Numbered from the stretch's first letter, positions 7,862-17,271 are shown. The stretch: DNA of 64,000 nucleotides from Cedecea davisae DSM 4568 (GCF_000412335.2 NZ_KE161030.1:2766526-2830525), one strand, 5' to 3'. Notes: generated by a model not told the origin, from the sequence alone. Translations and numbers: made by a program.

Positions 7862-9517
7862 ATGATGTCCGGAACTACTCTGTTAATTAACCTGGCTGGC
7901 GCCATTGCCCTGCTACTCTGGGGCAGCCATATGATTTCCACCGCGTTACAGCGCGGCTTCGGCACGCCGCTGCGCAACTGGATGGGCCGCCACCTGACCA
8001 ACCGCTGGACCGCCCTGCTCTCGGGGGTCGGCATTACCGGCATCCTGCAAAGCAGCACCGCGGTCAGCATGATGGCAACCTCGTTTACCGCCGCAGGAAC
8101 CCTTAGCCTCGCCCCGGCGCTGGCGGTCATGCTCGGCGCGAACATCGGCTCCACGCTGGTGGTACAGCTGATGAGCTTTAATACCGAAATCGCCATTCCG
8201 CTGCTGATCCTGGCCGGTTTTGTGGTGTTTAAACTGCGCGATCACTCGAATTTCGAGAGCGTGGGATGCGCGCTGATTGGCCTCGGGCTGATGCTGCTCG
8301 CCCTGCATATGCTCGGCAGCACGCTGGGAGAAATTGAAACCACGCCGGTGTTCCACGCCGTAATGCAGGGGCTGGAGGGCGACGTGCTTATCGCGCTGCT
8401 GGTTGCCTTAATGCTGACCCTGATTTGCCACTCCAGCGTGGCGATTATTCTGCTGATCGCCTCCCTTGCCGGAACCGGTGCAATATCGCCTGCGACCGCC
8501 ATGGTCCTGGTGCTGGGTGCAAATATAGGCGGTGCGCTGCCGCCGGTACTGAATGCCGGTTCCGCCGTGGCTCGCCGCCTGCCGATGGGTAACCTGATAG
8601 TACGCCTGTCCGGCTGCGCGCTGGCTTTGATTCTGCTGCCGCTGCTGACGGATATAGCTGCGAAAATGGCCCTGAGCACGCCGCAGTTAGTTGTTTGGTT
8701 CCATACCGCTTTTAGCGCGGTACTGGCGCTGCTGTTTATCGGCCTGACCGCGCCAATGGCGCGCATGCTGGAGCGTATTTTCCCCGAGGAAGAGCGCGTT
8801 GGCGACCCCGGTATGCCGATGTATCTGGACGAGGCCGGGCTGGAGGTGGCCTATATCGGACTCTCTAATTCGGTACGTGAATCGCTGCGGGCGGCGGACA
8901 TGCTGACCATCATGCTTGACCGCCTGCTGGTGCTGTTTGTCACCCAGGAGAAACAGGCCGCCGATGAAATTCGCCACCTTGACCAGTCGGTTGATCTGCT
9001 GAGCGCGGCGGTGCGCGCCTATCTCGCGGACATCGGCCAGGACGGGCTAAACGATGCAGACGCCGACCGCTCGCAAGAAATCCTGATGTTTATCATCAAC
9101 TTTGAGCATGCCGGAGACATTATTTCCAGCAACCTGACCCAGCTGGCTACGCGCCGGGCGCGACGCGGCGAGCTGTTTAATGATTTTGAGCTGAACAACA
9201 TCCGCCTGCTGCACGCCGAGATCCTTACCAGCCTGCGGCTGGGGATTGCCGCCTTCATGGGGGAAGATTTGTCCGCCGCGCACCAGCTGGTGCAGCGCAA
9301 AGAGACTATTCGCCAGCTCGAAGCCTCTGCCAGCCGCGAGCATTTTAAAAATCTGCGCGACGACAAAAATACCTGGGCTGAATCCGGCGATATTTTCCAG
9401 CGCGTGCTGCGTGATTACCGCCGGGTACATCACCACATCGCCGCCGTGGCCTACCCGGTAATTGACCGCCTGGGCGACAAAGAACCGCTGTTTATTGACC
9501 CTCCGGCGGAAGTGTAA
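7862..9517 (+). CDS. yjbB: Na+/phosphate cotransporter family protein with PhoU-like C-terminus
   Basis: 551 residues. The N-terminal 320 residues hold two copies of the Na/Pi-II repeat, each with the QSS-type signature (GILQSSTAVSMMATSF near 61 and CHSSVAIILLIASLAG near 188) and GANIG motifs. After the last membrane segment a charged helical region from about 330 resembles PhoU. The length fits YjbB (about 540). In E. coli YjbB exports phosphate. GAGGGGG precedes tandem ATG codons at 7862 and 7865. It stands with the downstream SLOG gene (66 bases apart), perhaps as one unit. Confidence 0.88.
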   Translation: MMSGTTLLINLAGAIALLLWGSHMISTALQRGFGTPLRNWMGRHLTNRWTALLSGVGITGILQSSTAVSMMATSFTAAGTLSLAPALAVMLGANIGSTLVVQLMSFNTEIAIPLLILAGFVVFKLRDHSNFESVGCALIGLGLMLLALHMLGSTLGEIETTPVFHAVMQGLEGDVLIALLVALMLTLICHSSVAIILLIASLAGTGAISPATAMVLVLGANIGGALPPVLNAGSAVARRLPMGNLIVRLSGCALALILLPLLTDIAAKMALSTPQLVVWFHTAFSAVLALLFIGLTAPMARMLERIFPEEERVGDPGMPMYLDEAGLEVAYIGLSNSVRESLRAADMLTIMLDRLLVLFVTQEKQAADEIRHLDQSVDLLSAAVRAYLADIGQDGLNDADADRSQEILMFIINFEHAGDIISSNLTQLATRRARRGELFNDFELNNIRLLHAEILTSLRLGIAAFMGEDLSAAHQLVQRKETIRQLEASASREHFKNLRDDKNTWAESGDIFQRVLRDYRRVHHHIAAVAYPVIDRLGDKEPLFIDPPAEV

Positions 9518-9583
9518 AAAAACAATAACCGCCGTGCGCGGAAGAACGTTTTTTCAGGGAAAGCAACTTTAAGGTACAGACCA

Positions 9584-9925
9584 GTGAGAGTATTAATCTG
9601 CTCGGGTCGGTTTTATGCCGACACCAATACCGTGACCCGCGTACTGGAGCTTTACGCCAGCACGCAGGGCATCAACGTTTTAATCCACGGCGGCCATCAG
9701 GCGCTGGGGGGAATAATCGAGACCTGGGCGCGCGGAACCGATATCCACGTCATCCGCTATCCGGCAAACTGGGCACTGCACGGGAAATATGCCGAAGTGC
9801 GCCGTAACCTGTTTATGCTCCAGGACAGCCGCCCCGACGTACTGCTGGCTTTCCCCGGAGGGGAAGATACCGCGGAATGCATAAGAATGGCGCAAAAAGC
9901 CGGAATCAGAGTGATTGAGATTTAG
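9584..9925 (+). CDS. DUF2493 / SLOG-fold nucleotide-binding protein
   Basis: 113 residues starting at a GTG. MRVLICSGRFYADTNTV gives the first beta strand and turn typical of DUF2493 (YspA/cpYpsA-like SLOG) proteins. VLIHGGHQALGGIIETWA and LAFPGGEDTAECIRMAQKAGI supply the paired glycine-rich nucleotide-binding loops. Such proteins bind or process nucleotide-derived ligands; stand-alone chromosomal copies in enterics have no settled function. AAGG lies about 8 nt before the start. Confidence 0.8.
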   Translation: MRVLICSGRFYADTNTVTRVLELYASTQGINVLIHGGHQALGGIIETWARGTDIHVIRYPANWALHGKYAEVRRNLFMLQDSRPDVLLAFPGGEDTAECIRMAQKAGIRVIEI

Positions 9926-10310
9926 TCCCTACAGGAAAACGGCGCTGCTTATCGATCGGCACCGTTTTCCACCGTTGCTCAGGATACAATCGATCCCCCC
10001 GCCCAATCGAAAACAATAAAAACATAAAACTACAAAAAACACCAGATTCATAATAAAACTCCAGAAATGAAAGCCGGATAAGTGTAAAATCGCTATGAAA
10101 TGAGGTTTATCCCTTTTCGTTGAGCCGGTATTTACTCTGTAAGAGGATGATCATTGGGATAAAGAATAATAAACCCTCGTTTTTAGATCATTTTATCTAC
10201 AGCAAATTAATTTTTTCATAACCGGGTTTGCTGATTCGTTAATTAAGTTTGGGTTGCTTGATGGCCGTTTCCTCACCGAAACGGCGGATCCAGCCCTGGG
10301 GTAGCATCGG
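9926..10310. other. Intergenic region with one inverted repeat
   Basis: A 9 bp inverted repeat GGAAAACGG/CCGTTTTCC (9934-9942 and 9962-9970) follows the SLOG gene and may act as a terminator, though it lacks a U-tract. The rest is A-rich and holds no gene I can support. Confidence 0.4.
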
Positions 10311-10904
10311 ATGTCCGGGTTCAAAACACGTTTATTTTTTCTGAAAAGAATCAGCGAGCGCCTGCTATTTCTGTGCAGCATAATACTGCCGGGTTTACTG
10401 GCTATACTGATAGTTACCGGCATGTTGAAGCTCCCGGTGAAGGCGACAAATGACCTGAATCCTCCGGCTTCCCTGCTTGTTTACACTTGGGAAGCACAGG
10501 CCAGCTCGCATTTATCTGCGGCAAAGATTCGCCATACCACCGACGCCGGAACCCGAAAGGATATTTTGCTGATGGTCTGGAACGTTAAGCCCTGCCTGCT
10601 GGCCGGTAAAATATCCGTCTCGGCCATGCCCAATCAGGCGATGAAATGGGTACAAAGAGGGCTGAGGGAAACCTTGCGCGTAGCTTTACTTCCCTCTCCT
10701 GCTGCCCGCTGCTTGCGCCCTGACGCAGAATCACGGTCTGGCTTCAATAAACAAAGTATCGCCGCAGATAGCAGACCCTATGGGCAAATACATGAGCATT
10801 CCGTCATAGAGAGCAATCAGGATGAGGCGCAAATTCAGCCCACCGGAGCCAGCGCCGGGCATCTTTCCTCGCCGAACAAAATTGACACCCGGCATGCGGT
10901 CTGA
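10311..10904 (+). CDS. Doubtful ORF with one membrane segment
   Basis: 197 codons open from an ATG at 10311 with no convincing ribosome-binding site. Residues 17-42 form one hydrophobic segment (LLFLCSIILPGLLAILIVTGML), and the rest is low in order and resembles no family. It is followed by a CCCTTTG/CAAAGGG hairpin near 10920-10945 and then by the MASE1 gene. It may be a short anchored protein or a chance open frame in a GC-rich region. Confidence 0.3.
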   Translation: MSGFKTRLFFLKRISERLLFLCSIILPGLLAILIVTGMLKLPVKATNDLNPPASLLVYTWEAQASSHLSAAKIRHTTDAGTRKDILLMVWNVKPCLLAGKISVSAMPNQAMKWVQRGLRETLRVALLPSPAARCLRPDAESRSGFNKQSIAADSRPYGQIHEHSVIESNQDEAQIQPTGASAGHLSSPNKIDTRHAV

Positions 10905-11018
10905 GGGCCGACATACGGCCCCCCTTTGTTTTTCGGCAAAGGGTTGTTAGCATTAAAGCTAAACATAGATCCACAGCGGAATGCAGCGCGCTTTCTCTGA
11001 ATCAAAAATGGACGAGAA

Positions 11019-12287
11019 ATGAAAACGTATTTCCCCTCCTGGCTACAGCGAACCTTTATCCTGCTCTTGTGGGGCGGGGTATATTATCTCTCGGGACTGA
11101 TATCGCTTAAATTTGACGATCCAAATTCTGCCATTGCTATCGTCTGGTTTCCTTCCGGCGTTGCCGTAGCGGCTTTTTTGTCCGCCCGCTGGCGCGACTA
11201 TCCTGTGCTTATTCTTATTTTCGCATTAATGAGCGTGTTGCTTGATGTGGCATGGCAGAGCGTTCCCATATTTGTCACCACGCTGGGGTATTCGCTGCTG
11301 GCGATGCCTGCTAACGTGCTCATCGCCTGGATTGTTCGACGCTTCTCGCGCGCTAATGACGACCTGCATGTCATCCTTCTGTGGATATGCTCCACCTTTA
11401 TTGTCAGCCTGTTAGATGCGCTGCTGGTCGGCGGAGGTTACGCCTTTATCACCGACCAGCCGATGACAAAAACCATCTGGAACGGGTTCGTTGCCGATGT
11501 CACGGGGATCTTCTTCGCCACGACCGTGGTGATGGGCTTCGTGAATAAACGTGGGCCCGCGGCTTCCGCCTCCTGGCCCACCCGCCTGGCCGGTCTTGCG
11601 CTGCTGCTGTTGCTCTGCGCGGCAACGGCATTTATTTTCGACTACAAGGGGACCTGGCTCAGAACCGAAGCCGCCGCGCTCTATTTCGCTCTCTCCTGCT
11701 TGCCGATTGTGCTGACCATGATGCTTTCTCTGGTATGGGGTAACCGCGGCGGGTCCATCGGACTGGTGGCGTTGGGGGCAATCGTTATCCACTTTACCGA
11801 CCAGCATCAGGGGCCTTTCTTTCTCCATGGCCTCAGCTTCACGGAGTCACTGCTGCTGGCGCTGAGCTATCTCTCAGCCGCGGCTTTGCTTATCGTGTTT
11901 GTGCGTGTGGTAAGACGTTCAACTAACCGTTTCAACCCGGACACCGGCAGGCTAGCCGGGAACGGCGTGCTTTATCGACTGGAGCCTGCCACGGGCGTAT
12001 TTAACTGGGAGAACGATCTCTCTTCCCTGCTGGGTTCAGCCTCCCCGGATGAGTTCAACACCGTGGAGCGAGTGCTCCGGCATGTGCACCCTTCAGATCG
12101 GGAAAAACTTCGGCAACACTGGTTTACCCCGGCTAAGGCCAGGCACAGCGCGCTGATATTCCGTATAAAAACGAATAACGACGAGTGGCTGACGCTGGTT
12201 GACAGCGGCGGCGTTGCCATGTCCAACGGCGGCTCGCGGATTATTGTCGGAAACTGGCAGACCAGTCATTACGATCTGGCTATCTAA
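11019..12287 (+). CDS. MASE1-domain sensor with PAS-like C-terminus, no catalytic output domain
   Basis: 422 residues. About eight to ten membrane helices fill residues 10-295, including the MASE1 pattern IVWFPSGVAVAAFL near 41-54. A soluble PAS_3-like segment follows (LYRLEPATGVFNWENDLSSLLG ... HVHPSDREKLRQHW ... FRIKTNNDEWLTLVDSGG, about 320-420). The protein ends there: no GGDEF, EAL or histidine-kinase motifs follow. MASE1 proteins usually carry such an output domain, so this one may signal by protein contact or be a shortened relic. The membrane-protein gene that follows, 36 bases on, may be its partner. Confidence 0.75.
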   Translation: MKTYFPSWLQRTFILLLWGGVYYLSGLISLKFDDPNSAIAIVWFPSGVAVAAFLSARWRDYPVLILIFALMSVLLDVAWQSVPIFVTTLGYSLLAMPANVLIAWIVRRFSRANDDLHVILLWICSTFIVSLLDALLVGGGYAFITDQPMTKTIWNGFVADVTGIFFATTVVMGFVNKRGPAASASWPTRLAGLALLLLLCAATAFIFDYKGTWLRTEAAALYFALSCLPIVLTMMLSLVWGNRGGSIGLVALGAIVIHFTDQHQGPFFLHGLSFTESLLLALSYLSAAALLIVFVRVVRRSTNRFNPDTGRLAGNGVLYRLEPATGVFNWENDLSSLLGSASPDEFNTVERVLRHVHPSDREKLRQHWFTPAKARHSALIFRIKTNNDEWLTLVDSGGVAMSNGGSRIIVGNWQTSHYDLAI

Positions 12288-12323
12288 ACACGGATGTGAT
12301 GACTTTTAAGGAGCGGAAAGCTT

Positions 12324-13649
12324 GTGATTCAGATTGCCCTGTTATTGTTCGGCGTTGATTTTATGCGCTCCCGGGTTAAATACCTGATCCTGCTGGGTGG
12401 GCTCTGGGGCCTGCTCGGGCTGGCTATATTTCTTGATGGCCTGGACGGCGTGACCTATTTCCCTCTGCGTTTTTTTGGCCTGCTATTACTGATGGAAAGC
12501 CTGGTCACATTGAGCATTGCCTCCGGCGGCGTTGGGGCGCAAAAGGCCGTGCTTTACTTTAAAGGCGGGGTCTTCTGTTTCGTCTCGCTGCTTATCATAT
12601 CGAATCAATCTTATAGCAACTTGCTGCTGGCAATCGTATTCGGCTTTGCCTACTTCGTGATTGGCCTGTTTGTGATTTTCTCCGCGTGGATTGTTCGTTT
12701 CCCGCACTGGAAGAGTACGCTGGTCACCGGCATGGCGCAGATCGTGTTCGCCATTTTCATGTTCAGCCCCTGGCCGACTCACTACAAAGCCACCGTCTCC
12801 TTCTTCCTGGGAACGCTAATGATCTTCAGCGGCATCCATACCGTACGGCTTGCGCTTCGTGTGGCACGTCTGAAAGAAGGCACCTCTGTATTTGAGCTTT
12901 TGGTGCCCGCGGGAATGAACTTTGAAGTGAAGAAAGGTGCTGAAACAAAAGCTAAGCCGGTAGACTCGTCTGGCGCCGATTTTAGCCAACCATTAACGGT
13001 GCATATCTGGACCCCGGAAGGCACGGCCAGCGCTTCGACCATCCCCCGGCCGGTGATCAATCGCTATATCGCCGCCGTGGATACCGAAGGTGTGATTTCA
13101 ACCGGCCATGCCGCGCTGGAGGTCCCGCCGGGTATCTACATCAGTCTTTATCCGGCAGAGGACATCGACCGCTCACCGTCTGAGTTTTTAAATACCCTCA
13201 AGGCAACACGCGATAACGACGTTCCGGGCACGTTCCAGCCGGACTATGCCACGGAGGCAGCTGAGTGGTGCCATTCAGATCGCAAAATCTACTTCCACCA
13301 GTACAACGGCAAAGCCTTACAGCGCTTCTGGAGCGCCTACAAGCTCACCAAAACCTATAATCTGACCTATCGCAATTGCTCAAGCAGCGTTGCCTATGCG
13401 CTGGAGGCCTCGCTGGATGGCGTGCTGTCCAGGCGCAGTAAAAGCTGGCTATCCATACTCAGAACACTCGCAATGCCCGAACTTTGGATAGCCGCTCAGG
13501 TTCGTAAACGCGCCGTGTCTATGGCCTGGACGCCGGGGCTGGTGATGGATTACGCCAGAGCGCTGCGCAGCATCGTTCATCCCGTGCCGGAACCATGGTA
13601 TCAGCGCGTGTCCTACAAATGGCGCGAAGACAAAAAGGCGGAGAAGTAG
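12324..13649 (+). CDS. HdeD-like membrane protein fused to a putative permuted papain-like (YiiX-type) domain
   Basis: 441 residues from a GTG with AGGAG 10 nt upstream; an ATG at 12363 is an alternative. Residues 15-200 form six membrane helices of HdeD/DUF308 type. The C-terminal half is soluble. It has TGHAALEV (candidate catalytic His near 259) followed about 90 residues later by YRNCSSSVAYALEA (candidate Cys). His before a Cys in an NCS motif is the order of permuted NlpC/P60 proteins such as YiiX/YaeF. The active site on this reading would be an amidase, protease or acyl-hydrolase; the substrate is unknown. The gene lies next to the MASE1 gene. Confidence 0.65.
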   Translation: MIQIALLLFGVDFMRSRVKYLILLGGLWGLLGLAIFLDGLDGVTYFPLRFFGLLLLMESLVTLSIASGGVGAQKAVLYFKGGVFCFVSLLIISNQSYSNLLLAIVFGFAYFVIGLFVIFSAWIVRFPHWKSTLVTGMAQIVFAIFMFSPWPTHYKATVSFFLGTLMIFSGIHTVRLALRVARLKEGTSVFELLVPAGMNFEVKKGAETKAKPVDSSGADFSQPLTVHIWTPEGTASASTIPRPVINRYIAAVDTEGVISTGHAALEVPPGIYISLYPAEDIDRSPSEFLNTLKATRDNDVPGTFQPDYATEAAEWCHSDRKIYFHQYNGKALQRFWSAYKLTKTYNLTYRNCSSSVAYALEASLDGVLSRRSKSWLSILRTLAMPELWIAAQVRKRAVSMAWTPGLVMDYARALRSIVHPVPEPWYQRVSYKWREDKKAEK

Positions 13650-13667
13650 CCGCCCTGAAAGTGCCTG

Positions 13668-14003
13668 TTAATGGGTAACGGACTTCGAAAACAGCTGAAT
13701 AATCATAATCCCTACGGCAATGAACAGCATGCCTGCCAGGGCCGGGAGATCGAGTTTCTGCTTATAAAACAGGAATGACATCACGGAAACCAGGAAGATC
13801 CCCATGCCCGCCCATATGGCGTAAGCGATGCCGATATTCATGGTTTTGACAACCTGCGACAGGCCGTAAAATGAGACGGCATAGCCCACCACCACCACGA
13901 TGCTGGGTACTAATCGACTGAAACCGTCAGAGGCTTTCATCATGGTGGTAGCCAGCGTTTCTGCGCAGATAGAAATAGCGAGAATAATCCAGGTATTAGG
14001 CAT
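13668..14003 (-). CDS. Small multidrug resistance (SMR) family exporter, EmrE-like
   Basis: 111 residues with four membrane helices. The essential membrane Glu is at position 15 in CAETLATTMMK, aligned with Glu14 of EmrE. GIAYAIWAGMGI matches the conserved third-helix signature, and the end LIIQLFSKSVTH resembles EmrE's ...LLSRSTPH. The start is the ATG at 14003, giving the family length; the frame is open upstream but not homologous. It exports cationic drugs in exchange for protons as a dual-topology dimer. It faces the HdeD-like gene convergently, 18 bases apart. Confidence 0.88.
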   Translation of the reverse strand: MPNTWIILAISICAETLATTMMKASDGFSRLVPSIVVVVGYAVSFYGLSQVVKTMNIGIAYAIWAGMGIFLVSVMSFLFYKQKLDLPALAGMLFIAVGIMIIQLFSKSVTH

Positions 14004-14225
14004 TGTTTTTCCTTGAGTTGAAAATCCTGGTTGAATTATAGAACTTAACCCAGGCCAAAATATCAACAAGAAGAAAATGAAAGGCAGATTAAAATAAATG
14101 CGATGTTCACGGCAGCAATGCTCCGCGAATGAAGAGGTTACAAGATCTGGTTCACAGAATGAACTAAGGGTGGGTAAACAACTACCCTGCTGCACAAGCC
14201 AGGTGATAAGTTGTGCGGCGAAGAA

Positions 14226-14315
14226 TGGCGGAGAGAGGGGGATTTGAACCCCCGGTAGAGTTGCCCCTACTCTAGTTTTCGAGACTAGTCCGTTCAGCCG
14301 CTCCGGCATCTCTCC
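14226..14315 (-). tRNA. serU: tRNA-Ser (anticodon CGA)
   Basis: A 90 nt gene with a long variable arm. The leftward sequence starts GGAGAGATGCCGGAGCGGCT and ends in the TCTCTCCG acceptor strand plus encoded CCA. The anticodon loop CTCGAAA gives CGA. Lying beside mtfA and near tRNA-Asn, it matches the E. coli serU neighbourhood. Confidence 0.95.
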
Positions 14316-14409
14316 GTTCTGGTGGTTGCCATAATGCCAGGTTATGCGGCATTTTAACAGCCTGCGTTCTTTCGTTTCTGTTCAAACGATGACTTTGCGA
14401 GCAAGTAAC

Positions 14410-15207
14410 ATGATTAAGTGGCCCTGGAAAGCAAGTGATTCAACCGCTGCCCCGGCTTTGCCGTGGGAGCAGGCGTTAGCCATTCCCGTGCTGGCGCCAC
14501 TCAGTGAAACCGAGCAGCAAAAACTTATTACCCTTGCCGAGCGTTTTTTACAGCAAAAACGGCTGGTGCCGGTGCAGGGTTTTGAACTGGATGAGCTAAA
14601 GTCCGCCCGTATTGCGCTGCTATTTTGCCTGCCGGTTTTAGAGCTGGGTATCGAGTGGCTGGACGGCTTTCATGAAGTGCTGCTCTACCCCGCGCCGTTT
14701 ATCGTCGATGACGAATGGCAGGACGATTTTGGCCTGGTTCACAGCCAGCGCGTGGTGCAGTCCGGGCAGAGCTGGCAGCAGGGTCCGGTGGTGCTTAACT
14801 GGCTGGACGTGCAGGACTCTTTCGACGCCTCCGGTTTTAACCTGATAGTCCACGAAGTCGCCCACAAGCTGGACGCCCGCAACGGCGACCGCGCCAGCGG
14901 CGTACCGCTGATTGCCCTGCGCGACGTTGCAGGCTGGGAGCATGACCTCCATGCGGCGATGGACAGCATCCAGGATGAAATCGATATGGTGGGTGAAAAC
15001 GCCGCCAGCATTGATGCCTATGCGGCCACCGATCCGGCGGAATGTTTTGCGGTGCTCTCCGAATATTTCTTCAGCGCCCCGCAGCTTTTCACGCCTCGCT
15101 TCGCCTCACTTTACCAACGTTTTTGCCAGTTCTACGGACAAGACCCGCTGCAACGGCTGGTTGATCGGGAAAACACCCCAGGAGTGGCCGGAAACACGGT
15201 GCATTAA
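14410..15207 (+). CDS. mtfA: MtfA peptidase (Mlc titration factor A)
   Basis: 265 residues from the ATG at 14410 (MIKWPWK), exactly the family length and N-terminus. The zinc metallopeptidase motif HEVAHKLD lies at about 149-156, with a third ligand Glu in the later [11 protein letters not shown] block. MtfA binds and titrates the glucose repressor Mlc and so derepresses ptsG; it also has aminopeptidase activity. Its place between the serine and asparagine tRNA genes is conserved in enterics. Confidence 0.95.
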   Translation: MIKWPWKASDSTAAPALPWEQALAIPVLAPLSETEQQKLITLAERFLQQKRLVPVQGFELDELKSARIALLFCLPVLELGIEWLDGFHEVLLYPAPFIVDDEWQDDFGLVHSQRVVQSGQSWQQGPVVLNWLDVQDSFDASGFNLIVHEVAHKLDARNGDRASGVPLIALRDVAGWEHDLHAAMDSIQDEIDMVGENAASIDAYAATDPAECFAVLSEYFFSAPQLFTPRFASLYQRFCQFYGQDPLQRLVDRENTPGVAGNTVH

Positions 15208-15260
15208 ATCAACAACACGGCGCAAAATTAATCATACGAATTAATACGTTACTTTTACTG

Positions 15261-15289
15261 TTGACAGTTTTTATGGCTAACGATAACAT
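15261..15289 (+). promoter_or_regulatory. tRNA-Asn promoter (first copy)
   Basis: TTGACA, 17 nt spacer, TAACAT, then a GC-rich discriminator GCGCCCCG just before the tRNA, typical of stringently controlled stable-RNA promoters. Confidence 0.8.
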
Positions 15290-15307
15290 GCGCCCCGTTG
15301 AAACAAT

Positions 15308-15383
15308 TCCTCTGTAGTTCAGTCGGTAGAACGGCGGACTGTTAATCCGTATGTCACTGGTTCGAGTCCAGTCAGAGGAGCCA
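15308..15383 (+). tRNA. tRNA-Asn (GTT), first copy
   Basis: A 76 nt gene with anticodon loop CTGTTAA and encoded CCA. It is identical base for base to the copy at 29,606, but no integrase follows: a terminator does. Confidence 0.96.
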
Positions 15384-15391
15384 TATTCGAG

Positions 15392-15426
15392 AGCCCGCTT
15401 AAGGAAACTTAAGCGGGCTTTTTGCT
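15392..15426 (+). terminator. Terminator of the first tRNA-Asn
   Basis: AGCCCGCTTAAG / CTTAAGCGGGCT stem with a GAAA tetraloop followed by TTTTT; a textbook intrinsic terminator 8 bases past the tRNA. Confidence 0.92.
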
Positions 15427-15519
15427 GTTTTGCATTTCAGTTGCGGGCCAAATCATTAAACCGTATTTTGAGAGCGATGCTCCCTGCTGGCTTCTTATTG
15501 CTTTAAATGATGAGGAAAT

Positions 15520-15846
15520 ATGGATTCGTTATTTGTCTACGGTACGCTGCGCCCCGGTCATTCCAATGCTCACATTATGGAGAACATCGGCGGTGAGTGG
15601 CTGCCGGGCTATGTGACCGGTACCTTTTATGAGAGAGGCTGGGGAGCTGCCGCTGACTTCCCCGGCATTGTGCTGGATAAAGATGGCCCTCAGGTTCAGG
15701 GCTACCTGTTCTTATCCAGCAATCTCCATGCGCACTGGCCAATGCTGGACGAGTTTGAAGATGGCTACGACCGCGTTAAGGTCGAGGTCACAACCCTCGA
15801 AGGCCAGAAGGTTACCGCCTGGATTTACCAGCTACAGCCGCGCTAA
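15520..15846 (+). CDS. Gamma-glutamylcyclotransferase / AIG2-like family protein
   Basis: 108 residues. The N-terminal MDSLFVYGTLRPG is the substrate-binding loop of the GGCT-like (AIG2, YtfP) fold, and the catalytic Glu is expected in DEFEDGYDRVKVEV near residue 78. Members cyclise gamma-glutamyl amines or act on related substrates; the specific substrate is unknown. It is not the E. coli YtfP orthologue by its sequence. AGGAA lies shortly before the ATG at 15520. Confidence 0.82.
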   Translation: MDSLFVYGTLRPGHSNAHIMENIGGEWLPGYVTGTFYERGWGAAADFPGIVLDKDGPQVQGYLFLSSNLHAHWPMLDEFEDGYDRVKVEVTTLEGQKVTAWIYQLQPR

Positions 15847-15926
15847 AAAAAGCCCACCATGTCCGCCACGGCAGGCTTTGGAATATTCGGACATTAGCTT
15901 TAGCTGAAATCGACTTTTAGCTTCGC

Positions 15927-16949
15927 TTAACGCCAGCCCAATTCAGGCGCGATGTATTTGAGAATAGATTCAATAACGTGCGCGTTATAATCCACGCCCA
16001 GCTGGTTCGGGACGGTTAACAGCAGGGTATCGGCTTCGGCGATGGCTTCGTCCTGCGCCAGCTGTTTGATCAGCAGCTCCGGCTCGGCGGCGTAGCTGCG
16101 CCCGAAGATAGCTCGGGTTTGCTGGTCGATATAGCCGACCTGGTCACCCTCTTTGCCGCTGCCGCCAAAGTAACTGCGGTCCCGCTGGTCCATCAGGGCG
16201 AAGATGCTGCGACTGACAGAAACTCTCGGCTCGCGGGTATGCCCCGCCGCTTTCCATGCTTCGCGGTAGGCGCGGATCTGCTTAGCCTGCTGGATGTGGA
16301 ACGGCTCGCCGGTTTCATCGTTTTTCAGCGTCGAACTTTGCAGATGCATGCCCAGCTGCGCCGCCCACACGGCGGTGGCGTTAGAGCTTGCACCCCACCA
16401 GATACGCTCCCGCAATCCCGCGGAATAGGGTTCCGGGCGCAGCAGGCCGGGCGGATTTGGGAACATCGGCTGCGGGTTAGGCTCCGCGAAGCCTTCCCCC
16501 TTCAGCGCTTCAAGAAAGACTTCGGTATGGCGGCGAGCCATATCGGCTTCGGTTTCGCCTTCGGCAGGAACATAGCCGAAGTAGCGCCAGCCGTCGATCA
16601 CCTGCTCGGGCGAGCCGCGGCTGATGCCGAGCTGTAAACGGCTGCCGGAAATCAAGTCTGCCGCTCCGGCATCTTCCGCCATATAGAGTGGGTTTTCGTA
16701 GCGCATGTCGATAACGCCGGTGCCAATTTCTATACGTTTAGTTTTTGCACCAATGGCCGCCAGCAGGGGAAACGGGGAGCTAAGCTGCCGGGCGAAGTGG
16801 TGAACGCGGAAATAAGCGCCGTCCGCGCCCAGCTCTTCGGCGGCAACGGCAAGATCGATGGACTGCAACAGCGCGTCGGCCGCTGAACGGATGCCGGACT
16901 GGGGAGAAGGCGACCAGTGGCCGAACGACAGAAAACCAATTTTTTTCAT
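15927..16949 (-). CDS. LLM-class flavin-dependent oxidoreductase
   Basis: 340 residues with the luciferase-like monooxygenase TIM-barrel pattern: GFLSFGHW at the start, AEELGADGAYFRVHHF (about 36-51), RIEIGTGVIDMRYENPLYMAEDAGAADLISGSRLQLGISRGSP (about 71-115, FMN/F420 phosphate-binding region). It matches small-molecule LLM oxidoreductases of enterics. A cytoplasmic monooxygenase is likely; the substrate cannot be told. It reads away from the tenA operon, sharing a 320-base divergent upstream region with it. Confidence 0.85.
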   Translation of the reverse strand: MKKIGFLSFGHWSPSPQSGIRSAADALLQSIDLAVAAEELGADGAYFRVHHFARQLSSPFPLLAAIGAKTKRIEIGTGVIDMRYENPLYMAEDAGAADLISGSRLQLGISRGSPEQVIDGWRYFGYVPAEGETEADMARRHTEVFLEALKGEGFAEPNPQPMFPNPPGLLRPEPYSAGLRERIWWGASSNATAVWAAQLGMHLQSSTLKNDETGEPFHIQQAKQIRAYREAWKAAGHTREPRVSVSRSIFALMDQRDRSYFGGSGKEGDQVGYIDQQTRAIFGRSYAAEPELLIKQLAQDEAIAEADTLLLTVPNQLGVDYNAHVIESILKYIAPELGWR

Positions 16950-17078
16950 CGGGGACTATCCTCAGACTCGAAATCACAGGCTTACAGTGACAAAAATTGC
17001 GCCTCCTGCGCCAGCGAAATCTCCGTAAACCGCACTAAACGAAACAGTTACGCCAGCCGCCAGGCTCCCCGACGGCGA

Positions 17079-17107
17079 TTGTAATCAAAAAGTAAATATC
17101 GTATAAC
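17079..17107 (+). promoter_or_regulatory. Promoter of the TPP riboswitch-tenA operon
   Basis: TTGTAA, 17 nt spacer, TATAAC, ending just before the riboswitch. It sits in the divergent gap between the LLM oxidoreductase and tenA. Confidence 0.6.
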
Positions 17108-17111
17108 AGGC

Positions 17112-17199
17112 ACCTCCGAGGGGTGTCCTGTTATGGGCTGAGATGGCGTAAGCCGAACCCTTTGAACCTGATCTGGGTCATGCCAGCGAAGGGACGGTC
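17112..17199 (+). promoter_or_regulatory. TPP (thi-box) riboswitch
   Basis: Contains the THI-element core in order: GAGGGGTG, GGGCTGAGAT, ACCCTTTGAACCTGATCTGG and TCATGCCAGCGAAGGGA. It binds thiamine pyrophosphate and lowers expression of the downstream tenA and ABC transporter genes, probably by masking the tenA ribosome-binding site at about 17262. Confidence 0.95.
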
Positions 17200-17271
17200 G
17201 GCCATAGCGCTTAGCCTATGGCCTGTTCTCACCCCCAGCGTGCCCGGATCTCCACTTATTCAGGAGGTCCA

